64,000 bases of DNA from Pelagophyceae sp. CCMP2097 (taxonomy: Eukaryota; Sar; Pelagophyceae). The stretch lies in contig MU657213.1 of the NCBI GenBank assembly GCA_026770575.1, forward strand, positions 75,717 to 139,716, given 5' to 3'. Position numbers and translations under genes: made by a program. The notes beneath the pieces were generated by a model. The model was not told where the DNA came from. It searched no databases and worked only from the letters and a program-made list of their open reading frames with translations. Of the stretch, positions 1-10,132 are shown one piece after another (position 1 is the stretch's first letter; each line of letters opens with the position of its first letter).

Positions 1-281
1 ATCATAGGACCCCCGTAAGCGCACTCGAAAAAATCCAACGGACGAGCCAACTGAAACAAACTGCATTACAGAGCAATTGTAATTCAGTAAGGCGACGGTA
101 AACACACACGACCTCCGAGTCGCGCTTCCGTCGCGCTTCTTCATCGCATCTTCGCCGTCGCGGCGCACCGCACCAGCCCGATAAGCCCTTCCTCTTTAAC
201 AAAAACAGCTGCACTACCGTACGGGCTCGTCTGCAGGTATCGAACGAGCGCGCAGAGCACTCGGCGAACGGCCACGGCGCG
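1..281. other. 5' flank of the MYND-RING-Sel1 copy; no gene seen
   Basis: No credible coding frame was found here. The last part (about 215-281) resembles the DNA just before the second broken copy (about 16165-16245), including a shared stretch with CTCGTC, AGGTATC and AACGAGC. The duplicated unit therefore includes upstream DNA and not only the coding part. Confidence 0.5.
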
Positions 282-1305
282 ATGGAGGACCCGCCGGTCA
301 CTCGAAAGCCCTGCTGCGTCTGCGGCGAGCCGGGCGGCGAGCACTGCACCAAGTGCAAATCCCGGCATTATTGCGGCAAGGCGTGCCAGCTCGTATACTG
401 GTACGAGCGCGGGCACAAGGCGCAGTGCAAGCAGCTCGCAGCCGAGTTCCAGGACCGCCTCCTCGACTCGATAAAGCCGGAGAAGCTGCAGATCAAGGAG
501 GAGCCGGCCGTCGTCGAGGACGTCTTGTTGGCGGACGGTTCCAAGGCTGCGGCGCGCTCATCGGCTGTTCCGACGGCGGCGCTGGTCAAGGCCAGTGCGC
601 TGAAGGACGCCACGCCGGCCTGGCGGGGCACGTGCGCCATCTGCTTCGATCTACTTTCAGTTGATTTGAACAGACGAACATTCTACGCGTGCTGCTGCAG
701 GTTCATGTGCGTGGACTGCTCTAGCAAGTGGAGTACGACCACCGTTGCCCCCGGCAACACGTCGAAAGCCGAGTGGGTGCGCCGGGTGAAGAAGCAAGTG
801 GACGAGGGAAAAATGCCGAGGCGCAGACGCAGCTCGGGTGCATGTACCGTGATGGTGACGCGGGCCTCAAGAAGGACTTGAAGCGGGCGGTCCAGCTTTT
901 CGAGCTTGCAGCGGCGCAGGGACACGCGCGAGGTCAGGCGAGTCTGGGACAATGCTACGAAAGTGGGGACGGCGTCGCGATCGACCACAAGGCCGCCGCG
1001 CACTGGTATCGGCGCGCGGCCGACCAAGGCTATCCTGAAGCGCAATTTATTCTTGGCTTGACGTTTGCAGACGGGAGTGGCCCATTCATTTGACGAGGCC
1101 GTGCGGTGGTACCGCCTCGCCGGCGCAGGGCCAGCCCGACGCGCTCTTCATGCTCGGCGCGTGCCACGCAAACGGCCGCGGCGTGCCGCAGGATCTCGAC
1201 GAGGCATTGCGGCTCCGCAAGCGCGCCTCGGCAAAGGGGCACGCCGGCGCAATGGCCGAGGGCGAAAAGCTCGAGACGTGGCTCGCGGCCAACCCACTGA
1301 CGTGA
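282..1305 (+). pseudogene. Broken MYND zinc finger-RING-Sel1 repeat gene (copy A)
   Basis: The ATG at 282 opens a MYND zinc finger (CCVCGEPGG, then CTKCKSRHYC and GHKAQC). A RING-like segment follows from WRGTCAIC at about 630, and then Sel1 repeats with the pattern AxxLGxxYxxGxGVxxDxxxAxxWYxxAAxQG. The homologous protein cannot be read in one frame. The match moves from frame 0 to frame 2 near 725, back near 760, to frame 2 near 812, to frame 0 near 1070 and to frame 1 near 1115, ending at the TGA at 1305. The second half of the RING has lost most of its cysteines. The family usually acts as a protein-protein scaffold or ubiquitin ligase; this copy cannot make a full protein unless the frameshifts are sequencing errors. 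The intact paralogue at 23514-24584 shows what was lost. No intron explains the shifts. Confidence 0.8.
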
Positions 1306-1688
1306 GCATCGATCCCCCAGCCGCACGTCGCGGCGCAACTCGCTGGCCGCCTCCTCGGAACCCTTCCCCCTTGAGGTGATGCCCGTGATTCGGCGTGATA
1401 ATCGGTCTCGTCATCGAATTCTTCAAAGAAGGGACCTCCATACAGAAACACGGCGCGGGAGGCCGGGCGCGAGTCCGCCCCGTCCCGCAGAGTCATCAAG
1501 AGCGCGTGCTTTTGCACTCTCAGCCGGCGCCCGTTCGTCGCAGAAGAGCGGGCTTGTTCTCGGCGAGTCCATCCCGGCTCGCGCTGGCGACGGCCCCTCG
1601 GCCCTGCCCTTTGTCGTCCGAGTCGCGCCTCGGTGGGGCTTTGAAGCGTGTATTTTACGGACGGCGCTGAGATTGTTTCCGGGCGCGG
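1306..1688. other. Convergent spacer, no gene seen
   Basis: This 383-bp stretch lies between the end of MYND copy A and the stop of the helicase on the other strand. Short GC-rich open frames occur, but none shows a domain or splice pattern. Confidence 0.5.
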
Positions 1689-3134
1689 TCAAAACGTTAT
1701 CTTACTCGAGACGTACTTCCCAAGCGCGGCGGGCACGTCCTGGCCCGCCTCTCTGAGGATGCGGACGAGCTCCGGGGCGTGGAGCTTGTCTCCGGCCGTG
1801 AAGAGGGAGTCTGCTTCGCCGGTGGCGCCCGCGCGGCCAGTTCGGCCGATGCGGTGGATATAGTCCTGAAAGTCGTCCACCGGCAGCTCATAATTGATCA
1901 CGCACTCGATGCCCTTGATGTCGAGGCCGCGCGCCGCGACGTCCGTGGCGATGACGACCGTCGTCGTGCCCTCCTTGAATCTGCGGATGGTGGCTTCGCG
2001 CTGCGCCTGCGACCGGTCGCCGGAGATGGAATCCGCGCGCATGCCCTGCTCGGCACAGTAGGCTGCGATTTGCTTCACGACGAACTTCATGTTCGCAAAG
2101 ACGATGACCCGCTGGCCCGCCCTTTTGCCGCCTTTATTGAAGGGCGCGATCAGCGTAACAAAGGTGGACCAGCGCTCGACGTCGCTCTGGACCACGTGCA
2201 CTCTTTGAGTGACGCTCTTATTCGCAGTGAGCTTGGAGCCGCCGGCACCCACGGTGATCTTGACGGCGTCGTGCAGCAGGTCGCCGGCGATGCCCTGCAC
2301 CGAGAGAGGCCACGTCGCAGAATAGAGGAAGGTCTGATGCTTGTGTTCCTCGCCGAAGCAGTGCCATACTAAGTTGCGGATGCCCGGTTCGAACCCCATG
2401 TCGAGCATGCGGTCCGCCTCGTCGAGGACAAGCATGGAGATTTTGTCCACGGCGACGCAAGAGTCGTAGCCGCCGACGTCCAAGACGTCGGAGATGCGGC
2501 CCGGCGTGCCGACAATAAGCTCGCAGCCGCGGCGCAGCGCGGAGATCTGAGCGGCCTTTGCGGCGCCGCCGTAGACGGCCACGGCTTTGCACTTGACACA
2601 AGCGCCGTACTTGTTCGCCTCGACGGAGATCTGTACCGCCAGCTCGCGCGTCGGCGCCATAATCAAAGCGAGCGGAGCGCCCTTGGCGTTGGCCTTTTCT
2701 CGAAGGCATCTCGTCAAGACAGGGAGTAAAAACCCGAGCGTCTTGCCCGAACCCGTCTTGGCGATGGCCAAGACGTCGCGCCCAAGGGCCGCCACGGGCC
2801 ACGTCGCCGCCTGCACGGCGCTCGGCACTGTAAAGCCGGGCTGCTTGGAGAGCATGTCGACCAAAGGCGCGGGGAACGGCGCGGCGGCGAAGCTGAGGCA
2901 CGGCGCGGGGGCGTGGGCGTCGTGGATGACGATTTCGTGCGCCGCGAGGTACGCCGCCGCATCCGCTGCCGTCGGAGCCGCTGCCGGAGCCGCCGCTGCC
3001 GGAGCCGTGGCCTCGACGTCGCGGGGGCGCTTCGTCTTTTTCGCCTTCTTCGCAGGCGGCGCCGCCTGCGCACCCTCATCTGCCGCCGGCGCTGCAGCCT
3101 CTTCCCGAGCATGGCGCGCCATCGGGGCCACCAC
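1689..3134 (-). CDS. DEAD-box ATP-dependent RNA helicase (DBP2/DBP3-like)
   Basis: This is a single-exon reading frame of 481 residues. The N-terminal ~70 residues are Ala/Lys rich (PAKKAKKTKRPR), typical of a nucleolar leader. All helicase motifs follow in order: a Q motif (GFTVPSAVQAATWP), motif I AKTGSGKT, Ia PTRELA, Ib TPGR, II DEAD, III SAT, IV VIVFAN, V TDVAARGLD and VI HRIGRTGRAG. The family uses ATP to remodel RNA duplexes and RNPs; the short conserved core with a lysine-rich leader fits the ribosome-biogenesis helicases DBP2/DBP3 best, but the exact orthologue is not certain. The first ATG is used as the start; a second Met five codons in is possible. It is downstream of PIGV on the same strand, 351 bp away. 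Confidence 0.93.
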   Translation of the reverse strand: MVAPMARHAREEAAAPAADEGAQAAPPAKKAKKTKRPRDVEATAPAAAAPAAAPTAADAAAYLAAHEIVIHDAHAPAPCLSFAAAPFPAPLVDMLSKQPGFTVPSAVQAATWPVAALGRDVLAIAKTGSGKTLGFLLPVLTRCLREKANAKGAPLALIMAPTRELAVQISVEANKYGACVKCKAVAVYGGAAKAAQISALRRGCELIVGTPGRISDVLDVGGYDSCVAVDKISMLVLDEADRMLDMGFEPGIRNLVWHCFGEEHKHQTFLYSATWPLSVQGIAGDLLHDAVKITVGAGGSKLTANKSVTQRVHVVQSDVERWSTFVTLIAPFNKGGKRAGQRVIVFANMKFVVKQIAAYCAEQGMRADSISGDRSQAQREATIRRFKEGTTTVVIATDVAARGLDIKGIECVINYELPVDDFQDYIHRIGRTGRAGATGEADSLFTAGDKLHAPELVRILREAGQDVPAALGKYVSSKITF

Positions 3135-3485
3135 CGCCTCCTCGGTGAATGAATGGAGCGCGAGTCGATTCTAGAATTCTATCGCTACTCTTTTTGCGAT
3201 TGCAAGCGCACGCCGCAAGCTCGCTGGCAGTCGACCGCGCCGACGGCGGGTGACGAGCGACCCGCTTCGGCCCTGCGATGGCGCCTTGGCCACTACGCTC
3301 CGTGGAACTATCGAGAACAAATGTTTACAAACACAGACGGCCGCTCGGTGGCGCCGGCGACCCTCAAGGCCGCGGACGCCCGCCGCCGCCTCGTCGGCTC
3401 AGAGGCGACTGCGGTCCTCGTAGCGTCGACGGGAAAGGGCAGGGTCGACGGGGGAGGGCCGACGGAGAAGGGGGCCGTCGACGTG
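3135..3485. other. Spacer upstream of the helicase, no gene seen
   Basis: This spacer lies between the PIGV stop and the helicase start, both on the minus strand, so it should hold the helicase promoter. No TATA box, repeat or coding signal stands out. Confidence 0.5.
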
Positions 3486-5286
3486 TTACGTCCACGGCAG
3501 AAAGTTTGCGTGCGCCGCAGCCCCGACGACGTTGTAGACTACGAGGTAGGCCATGACCGGGCCCGGCTGCCGCTCCAGGAGCTGCGCGAGCGCAACGTGG
3601 AAGGGGAAACTCGCCGCCGCGAGCAGCCGCGTCGCAATCTCGACGTGCGCCTGGTGCCGGTATGACGGTGGAAAAGCTCCGGAATCAGCCGCGTACGACG
3701 GCCAAGGTCAGGACACCTCGCCTCTGATACCAGCCGCGTGTGCCGTCCTCGCTGCGACGGTTTTCCGACCGGCATCGCCGACGCCGGCGCGCGCGACGCA
3801 GAGCACGAGCAGCGCGATGACAGCCGTGTGCGCGGCTAAGAGGCGGCGTCGGCTCCCGCGGGATGGAGGCGCAAAAGACGCACCGAGGGCGAGTCGCATC
3901 GGGGCCACCGAGGACCACCACTCGGCAGACGGCCACCACGCGCCGCTCAGCGCATTGCATCGCCGGACCTCGTTGTGGACGGCGTGCGCGGCGATGAAAA
4001 GCGCCGGCGCGGCGAGGAGGAAGTTCGGGAGCTGCTTGAATTGCCAGTACTCAAAGGGCCCGACACCTGAGGGTTTGAGTGAGATCGACCGCACCACTCC
4101 CGACTCGACGTACCCCAGTGCTCGCGCTGCACGTGTCTGTACAAAGACGGCACCGCGGCGTCGCACCACGCGCCGCGCGTTTCGTCGGAGAAGCATCGCC
4201 GCCGGTAGCTCCATAAGTCTACAAAGAGCGGCGGCGCCGCGACGACGATGCATTGGAACACCGTCGTAACCTGCGTGCACAATCCGACGCTGCATAGGCG
4301 GGTGAGCGACTGACGATTGCTGGGATTCGCAGCTTGCGCGTCTTCGCGTAGTGTGATGCGACTTGTGCAAAGCCGTGCGCCAAAAGGAGGAGGGCGAAGA
4401 GGCAGCCGTTGGAGCGCGTCATAGCGGCGCAGGCGAACGCGGCCGTCGCGGCCCAGGCGCGCTTTTCGAGGAGGGCGGCGACGCCGTGGAAAGCAAAGGC
4501 GGCAAAGAGAGACTCGGAATAGCAAACCGAACAAAACACGCCGGCCGGCGTCCAGCAAAAGATAAGGGCCACTTTCAGCGCCCTTTCGCCGCCTTCGAAG
4601 GCGAGCGCCGCGCGGTAGACGCTGCGCGCCGCGAGGACAAAAGCGACGTTGGAGATGAGGATGCCCGCGACGACGCAGCTCTCGCGAGGTGCGAGGCCCA
4701 CAATCCTGCGAGCGTGGTGGCCGCCGGCTGAGTGGTGGTGGTGGTGGCCTTTGCACGAACGCACCGCCGGAGCGCGGCTGCCACGCCTCGCACGAGGAGC
4801 GGGTAGGCCGGGAACCACGCGGCATCCGTCTCGTCGACCTACGCCTCGAGTTTTCAAGTGTGCACTCATGTTTGCGCTCCTCTATGCGCCGTCCCGAGGC
4901 GGCTCTCGCGTCGGCCCCTTGTGGACGCCGCCTTGCGACGTAGCCTTCGACGGCGACGCCGAGCATGTGCGCTGAGTCCCAGCGCGTGCAGCCGCGAAGC
5001 AGCCAATCGGGCAATCGGCCGTCGACGTCGAGCGAAAAGACCCGCACGCCTGCCGCCTAGAAATCGGGCTGGCGCTGGAAGCGGCGGCGCGAGAGGGACG
5101 CGGCGCAGGTGCGTGGTCGGGGAGCATGGCGTCCGAAAATAAGACCCACACGAGGACGCAGACGCGCGAGCCGGCGGCCGCGAGCGTCAACGCGCGCAGC
5201 GGCCGCGCGGCCTCAAGCGGTGCGTCGGCCCCGAGCGGCGCGGGCCACAGCGTGCGCAGCAGGGCCATGGCTGCCTTTGACGTCAT
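3486..5286 (-). CDS. PIGV: GPI mannosyltransferase 2 (PIG-V / Gpi18)
   Basis: This multi-exon gene encodes the ER membrane enzyme that adds the second mannose to the GPI anchor precursor. Recognised pieces in order are: an N-terminal membrane segment ending SDAMLPDH; the lumenal motif RWDSAHMLGVAVEGY; AAWFPAYPLLVRGVA after an intron ending GTAG; AGILISNVAFVLAA; YSESLFAAFAFHG; MTRSNGCLFALLLLA; GPFEYWQFKQLPNFLLAAP; and the C-terminal block with HVEIATRLLAAASFP and AHANFLPWT followed by TAA at 3488-3486. These match the PIG-V family along the whole length. Phase is consistent for the joins at GY|VDETD and HWG|GVGPF. The last intron, near 3665-3710, could not be placed exactly. The start is the first Met before the first hydrophobic segment; a second Met lies six codons downstream. 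Confidence 0.9.
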
Positions 5287-5629
5287 ACTCTCTCCTCAGC
5301 GCATGAGTCGGGGACCACTGCGGGACCACTGGAGAGGCTAGGTGGGCCTTGGACATGTATACACAGGTCCGAGTCCCTGGAATTCTTTCGCTAAATTCAG
5401 CGATGACCCCCCTCAGCTGCGCGCCGCGTCAACTTTAGGCACGCGGTCCGTCATCGAGCTGCTGCATTTTTCGACGTCCAGCGCCGAAATTCGGCCCGGC
5501 GCTGCGACAGCGTGTCGGACGCGCCCAGAGCGCCAGATCCGACAGTGATCGACCAAGGAATCCCCGAGACAATGTCTGCAAGTCCCGTGACCGGACGGCG
5601 CCCGCATCGTCCAAAGAGGCAGTACCGCG
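5287..5629. other. Spacer, no gene seen
   Basis: This spacer lies between the PIGV start and the stop of the NADAR-FHA-RRM gene, both on the minus strand. It is presumably PIGV 5' DNA. Nothing else is visible. Confidence 0.45.
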
Positions 5630-7173
5630 TTAGCGCTTCTCCGGCGGCGGCGCGTTTGCGCGCGAGATGCGTACCTTGCGGCCGGCGAGCTCGTCGCCGT
5701 CGCAGGCGAGGGCTTGGAGCAGGTCGCGCGGCGTCGAAAACACCACAAACGCCGTCCCGCGGTGCCGCGGCGGCCGGTCCGTCGGCGCGCCGGTTTCGCC
5801 GTCGGTGGGGAGGACGCAGGAGACCAACGAGTCGGCCATGTCGGCGAAGAGCGCGCGGACATCTTTTGCCTGGCACTCAAAAGCCACATTTTGAATGCGC
5901 AGCGTGCAGTCCAGCTCCTTGGTCTGCGCGGTTGCTGGGTCAGCGAGTCGAGTGTACAAGTCGCCGCGCATGTGATCCGTCAGCCGCGTCTCCAGGCGGA
6001 CCTTGTAGCGTTTCGAAGATTCGCCAAACCGCACCTCGTCGCCGAGCATTAAAGGGACCACTCGGAAGGCGTCAATCCGCACCGGCGCCTCGCGCCTAGA
6101 TTGAAACTCGCCTTTTGAAGGAGTTATAGGAAACTCACGACTTGTGCACGAAGACGCCGTGGGCCGAGCCCAGGTCGACGACGCAACAGCCGCAGCCGAC
6201 GCCTCTGAGTACCGCCGCGTGCGCTCTCGAAGCGGAGGCGTGGTCCAACTGGATGGAGCACTTTTCGTGCCTGCCCACGAAGATTTCCGTCGTGGCGGGG
6301 AACGTCTCCGGTTCCGAGTAGGCCGTGGAGCCGGACTTTCTGAACGTCACCTTGAAGGCCGTGTCGTCTCTGGTAGACCTCAAATGCGCGCAAGTGCGAT
6401 CTTTCACCCAGTCCCAAAACTCGCGGCCGTCGCCCGCTCGAGCGGCAGCCGCCAAGGAATCGCGCAAACGCGTTAAAGCTTTGCCCAGCTCGTTGCGGCC
6501 CGAGCCTTGTAAATCTTCGCCCCAATACACGTCTTTGTACTCCGGCGGCCGGTGGATCAAAAGACGGTCCTCCGTGGCCATCAAAGCCTTGCGCAGCTCC
6601 TTGCATCGCAGGAACTTGTCTCGTAATAAGACTTCCATGTTTGCGACAGAGTCCTTTTTAAAATGGGCTTTGAAAGCTTCGTCTCTGCCTCTTAAAGCCT
6701 CCGCCCCAAGCTTCTTCGCCTCGCGCACCTTGACGCCGGCAATGGCGGCGCGCTTCGTAGCGTCCTGCGTCTTGCTCGCCTGGAACGCGTGCTCCAAGGA
6801 CGGATACAAAGCGTCGCCGTCCGCACATGCGACGGGGCATAAAAACGTCGGCGAGAGGCACTCAAAATCCGGCGAGTCGTCCAGGAACACGGCGTTCCGA
6901 CGCTCCGCCGTGTCGACGTCCGCGCGCCGGCCCAGCCGCATGTACCTAGCCGTCGCAGCTTGGCCGCGCCTCGGCGCGGGCCTGCCTCTCAAAAGTCTCC
7001 GCAGTCCTGTAATCCACTCACCGCTTGTCCGGGTCGCGTTCGTTTTCCTCTTCCTGGTCTGCGAACTTTTGGTCGATTGCGTCCATGGTTTCGCGCGCCG
7101 CGGCAAGTTTGCGTTTTCTCGTGGCTGCCGTCCAGTCGCGGTTGCCCCACTTGCTATCCCCGGCAGACGCCAT
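5630..7173 (-). CDS. NADAR-FHA-RRM fusion protein
   Basis: Three exons (7173-7022, 6945-6139, 6095-5630) join in phase to give 474 residues. Exon 1 is charged (MASAGDSKWGNRDW onward). Residues ~70-215 form a NADAR/YbiA-type domain with YPSLEHAFQASK and WGEDLQGSGRNELGKAL. Residues ~250-350 form an FHA domain: the GR of VGRHEKC, SASRAHA, then GSAHGVFVHKS split by a 46-nt GTGAGT...CTAG intron, followed by LGDEVRFG. Residues ~385-470 form an RRM with RNP2-like LRIQNVAF and RNP1-like RGTAFVVF. NADAR proteins act on N-glycosidic bonds of ADP-ribose-linked or riboflavin-pathway compounds, and some remove ADP-ribose from guanine bases. FHA domains bind phosphothreonine and RRMs bind RNA. A role in phospho-dependent handling of base-ADP-ribosylated nucleic acid is inference. 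The gene is divergent from the EF-hand gene. Confidence 0.88.
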
Positions 7174-7399
7174 CGCGCCGACCCGCGACCGTCGGGACGG
7201 CGTCGACGCGTCAAAGGCTCGAAAGTGCTCGCCAAATGGGCTTTCACTTTCACTCCAATGTCATGTACAGTATCAAATCCTGGTCGGTTTCACGCAAATC
7301 TTGGGCAGAAGCCGCTCTGATCAGCGCCGATTCAGCGGAGCATTTGCAGGTGAAGGCCGCTGCAGTCAGACCGGAAGCGCAGCGCGAATTGGACCGGCC
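7174..7399. promoter_or_regulatory. Probable shared promoter of two divergent genes
   Basis: Only 226 bp separate the start codons of the NADAR-FHA-RRM gene (minus) and the EF-hand gene (plus), so both core promoters should lie here. No canonical TATA box was seen. This is inferred from position. Confidence 0.4.
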
Positions 7400-8841
7400 A
7401 TGGGCGGCGCGAATTCGTACGAGAAGGCTGCCAAGGCGGCGACGGACGTGCTCACCACGCTCGGTGCGTTTGATTGCGAGCCGGGACTGCGTTGGATTGC
7501 GAGCCGGGACTGCGTTCCCAAAGAGGCGACTCTTATTCGGCACGAGTGCATTCAGTCGAGGGGCGCGCCGCCCTCTGGGCAAATCTGACAAGGCTTGTAG
7601 GCCCGCCCTTTGCCGTCGCGGCGGCGCTGCTCCGCGGTGGGGCCGTACCGACGCACGAGCTCCTCCTCCCCCTAGCCTTTGGCGACGTCGACACGCTGCG
7701 CGCTTTGTTCCTCCGCCTGCACATCTTAGACCCGCAGCACCACGACACTTTGCTGGGGTTGGTCTATGGGGCCCGGAATTTGGAGGCCGTATACAAGTGG
7801 TCTCCGCCTGAGACGATCTTACCCGCCACGCCCTTGACTCCAGACGCCGGCGACCGCGCCTACCGCGCTGCTCTAGCAAAAGAGGCGCCGCGCGATCCGC
7901 CGCGTTACCGCGCTTCTTTAGCGCGCGAGTCTCCGCGCGAGGTTGCGGCGCGGCCGACGCTGCAGCGGACTTCGCCCCAATCTTCCTTCCGCCAGTCCTC
8001 GTTCAGAATGCCCAAGCCGGCCGACGATTTCGCAAACGTCCGGGATGAGCTGCCGGAGTGGTCGAACAGGAAGCTCGACCATGGCAAGCCGGACGCGGTC
8101 CGAGTCTTGCCCGCGCGGCCAAAGTCTGCCGGGGCGCGGTCTCCCACCACGGGCGCGACGCCGCGTCTGACGAAGAAGTGCCGCCTGCAAAAGGAGGCCG
8201 CGGCGGCGAAGATGACGGCGTACTCGCACTCGCAAAAGCCGCACATGCGCCTGGGTGTGCCGCTGCCGGGCCAGCTGCGGCACTCGGCGCTATCTCGCAG
8301 GTTCTCCAACCCGCGCATGGAACCGGGAGCTGCGGAGCACTACGTCGACGACGGCGGCCTCTTGGACGCCGCTTCGTTAGCTCGAGTTTGGACGACGATG
8401 GAGATCGCGCTCTTGAAGATCGCGGACCCTGCGGCTCGATCCTGGATGCGCCTTTATACCCGGTTTAATGAGGACGGTTCGGGCAGGCTCACGATGGCGC
8501 AATTTAGGCTGATGGCGCGCAACAATCCGCACCAGCATCCGAGCGGTTTGGCTTTGTCGAAGCAGCAGTTACCGGAAGCGCACTTCATCGCACTTTGGAC
8601 CATCCTCGATAAACATCGCTCTGGCGGCGTCTTAATAGACGAATGGGCTCTATTCTGCCGCAACGCGCATTCCGTCTGCGCCGAGCAAAGAGCTCTAACG
8701 GACCCGACCGACGTCGACGACGACGACGACTCTTACGAGCCCAGGCGAGCCGAGAATTTCAAAGGCGACGACATCGACAACGTCCACGCCCAAAACATCT
8801 ACAAGCGCGCCCTCGCGCGCAGCATCTACCTCGGCTTCTAG
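7400..8841 (+). CDS. EF-hand protein with N-myristoylation start
   Basis: Exon 1 (7400-7463) gives MGGANSYEKAAKAATDVLTT. Its MGxxxS start is the consensus for N-myristoylation. After a 137-nt GTGCGT...TGTAG intron, exon 2 (7601-8841) continues in phase to a total of 434 residues. The first ~70 residues are helical and hydrophobic, and a Pro/Ser/Arg-rich region with AxxAKEAPRD/ASLARESPRE repeats follows. Two EF-hand-like loops lie near residues 310-360: NEDGSGRLTMAQ, which has Gln instead of Glu at position 12, and DKHRSGGVLIDE, which has His at position 3. Calcium binding may therefore be weak. The acidic tail contains DVDDDDDSYEP. A role as a membrane-tethered calcium sensor is inferred; no closer family is recognised. 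Confidence 0.8.
7472..7516 (+). repeat. 22-bp direct repeat inside an intron
   Basis: The intron of the EF-hand gene holds two identical 22-bp copies (7472-7493 and 7495-7516), each starting GATTGCGAGCC, separated by one base. It is a small tandem duplication with no coding role. Confidence 0.85.
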
Positions 8842-9063
8842 CCCGAAAACCCGACCGCGCGCAAAGCGCTTCTCCGAGGCCCTTTTTGAACCTGCCTATC
8901 GAGCCTCGAGATTTTTTGAACCCTCTCCGAGATGCGGCAGGTGCTGCCAGAAGGGGATGCATATGCCATACCTTAGCTCCTCGGTCGCTCTCGCCCTTGG
9001 GCGGCTCGCCGGGACCGGGTTGGTTTTACGTGGAGACGTTTTTCACGTGGTCACGTTCGATGT

Positions 9064-9699
9064 TTACGTGGCAACGATAATCGTGGCGATGATGGCCAGG
9101 ATGAACGCCACCCCCGAGCAGACGAAGAGCAGGCCCACGGGCAGGAACCTGCAGCGGGCAACGCGAGTCCCGCGGGCGGCGCGTTCGGTCTCCGGATTGG
9201 GTTCTCGCGAGCCTCCGCAAAAGAGACGCACTTGTGCCCTCCTTCGCTGTCCGCGTAGCAGCGCCACCGCGCGCCCGTAAAGCCGGCGACGATGAGGGTC
9301 AGGATGTCCTGCGCCGCCCAAGCGCCGATATCTTGTGGTTTTGCGAAGGTGGCGATGACCGAACCGAGCAGCGCCAGGCCGATTAAGCCTGCGCCCGCCA
9401 GTCCAAAGCATCGTTGGGTCCTCGAACCCCGACCGGCGACCGGCGACCGGCAACGCTCCGAGCGCCGGCGGACGCACCTCCGGCTATGAGCGTGGCCTTG
9501 CTCTTATTCTTATAGTACCTTTGATCGTCCCGGCGTTTCCGCCCGCGGGCGCTGTCCGGGGCTGGCCGGAATGCCCGTATGCCAGGGAAGACTGTTGTCT
9601 ATACGCTGGGTCTCACGTGTAGACGGCCCAGCCCAGGAGGCCGAGCGAGTAGACGAGGAGGAGGCAGCTCAGCACGAAGAGGGCACCTTGATCTTTCGC
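9064..9699 (-). CDS. Small multi-pass membrane protein (5' end not found)
   Basis: Three exons fit on the minus strand. The first visible one, after an acceptor ending TTGATAG, encodes AKDQGALFVLSCLLLVYSLG, a membrane helix. The second has a basic Cys-containing loop, then CFGLAGAGLIGLALLGSV and ILTLIVAGF. A phase-2 join across a GTGCGT...CTGCAG intron leads to FLPVGLLFVCSGVAFILA and the stop at 9064. Three or four membrane helices are predicted, as in tetraspan-like proteins, but no family motif is recognised. The start exon must lie upstream, possibly around 9830, and could not be fixed. The gene converges on the EF-hand gene with a 222-bp gap. Confidence 0.6.
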
Positions 9700-10132
9700 C
9701 TATCAAAGTGGTGTGATGTCAATACACTGGGGCCTATACACGCGTCGAGGAGTGGACCGCCTTCGGTGGGGGGCGACCGGCTCTGTCGCCGGGGGTGTAT
9801 GGCCGAGAGCTTCTCACGACGCCGGATCAAGAAGTACCATTCTTCTTCGCTTCTTCTCGACGGCTCAAAGAGGTGACCTTCAGGAGACGTCGTTTCCTGC
9901 GTGCCGTGGGGGAGCCGGGGGCGCGTTCGAATACGACGTCGTCCTGCCGCGCGCGTGAGAAGGGAGAGATCCTTGTTCTTTGAAGGAAACGCAAATGCAA
10001 GTTTTTTGGAGTGTCTCGGAATTCCTATCAGGATAGATGTTCGGATTTGGCAGACTACAATTGTAGTATCAACACAGGTATCGGATTTGGAGATGTCTCG
10101 TGTCCCCGGTGGGCTGCTTTGGATTACGGCGG
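9700..10132. other. Spacer, AT-richer, holding palindromic GGAATTCC motifs
   Basis: No gene body is supported here apart from the missing first exon of the membrane protein. Around 10016-10035 it contains GGAATTCCTATCAGGATAG-type sequence that recurs in introns elsewhere in the window. It is clearly less GC-rich than the surrounding exons. Confidence 0.4.
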
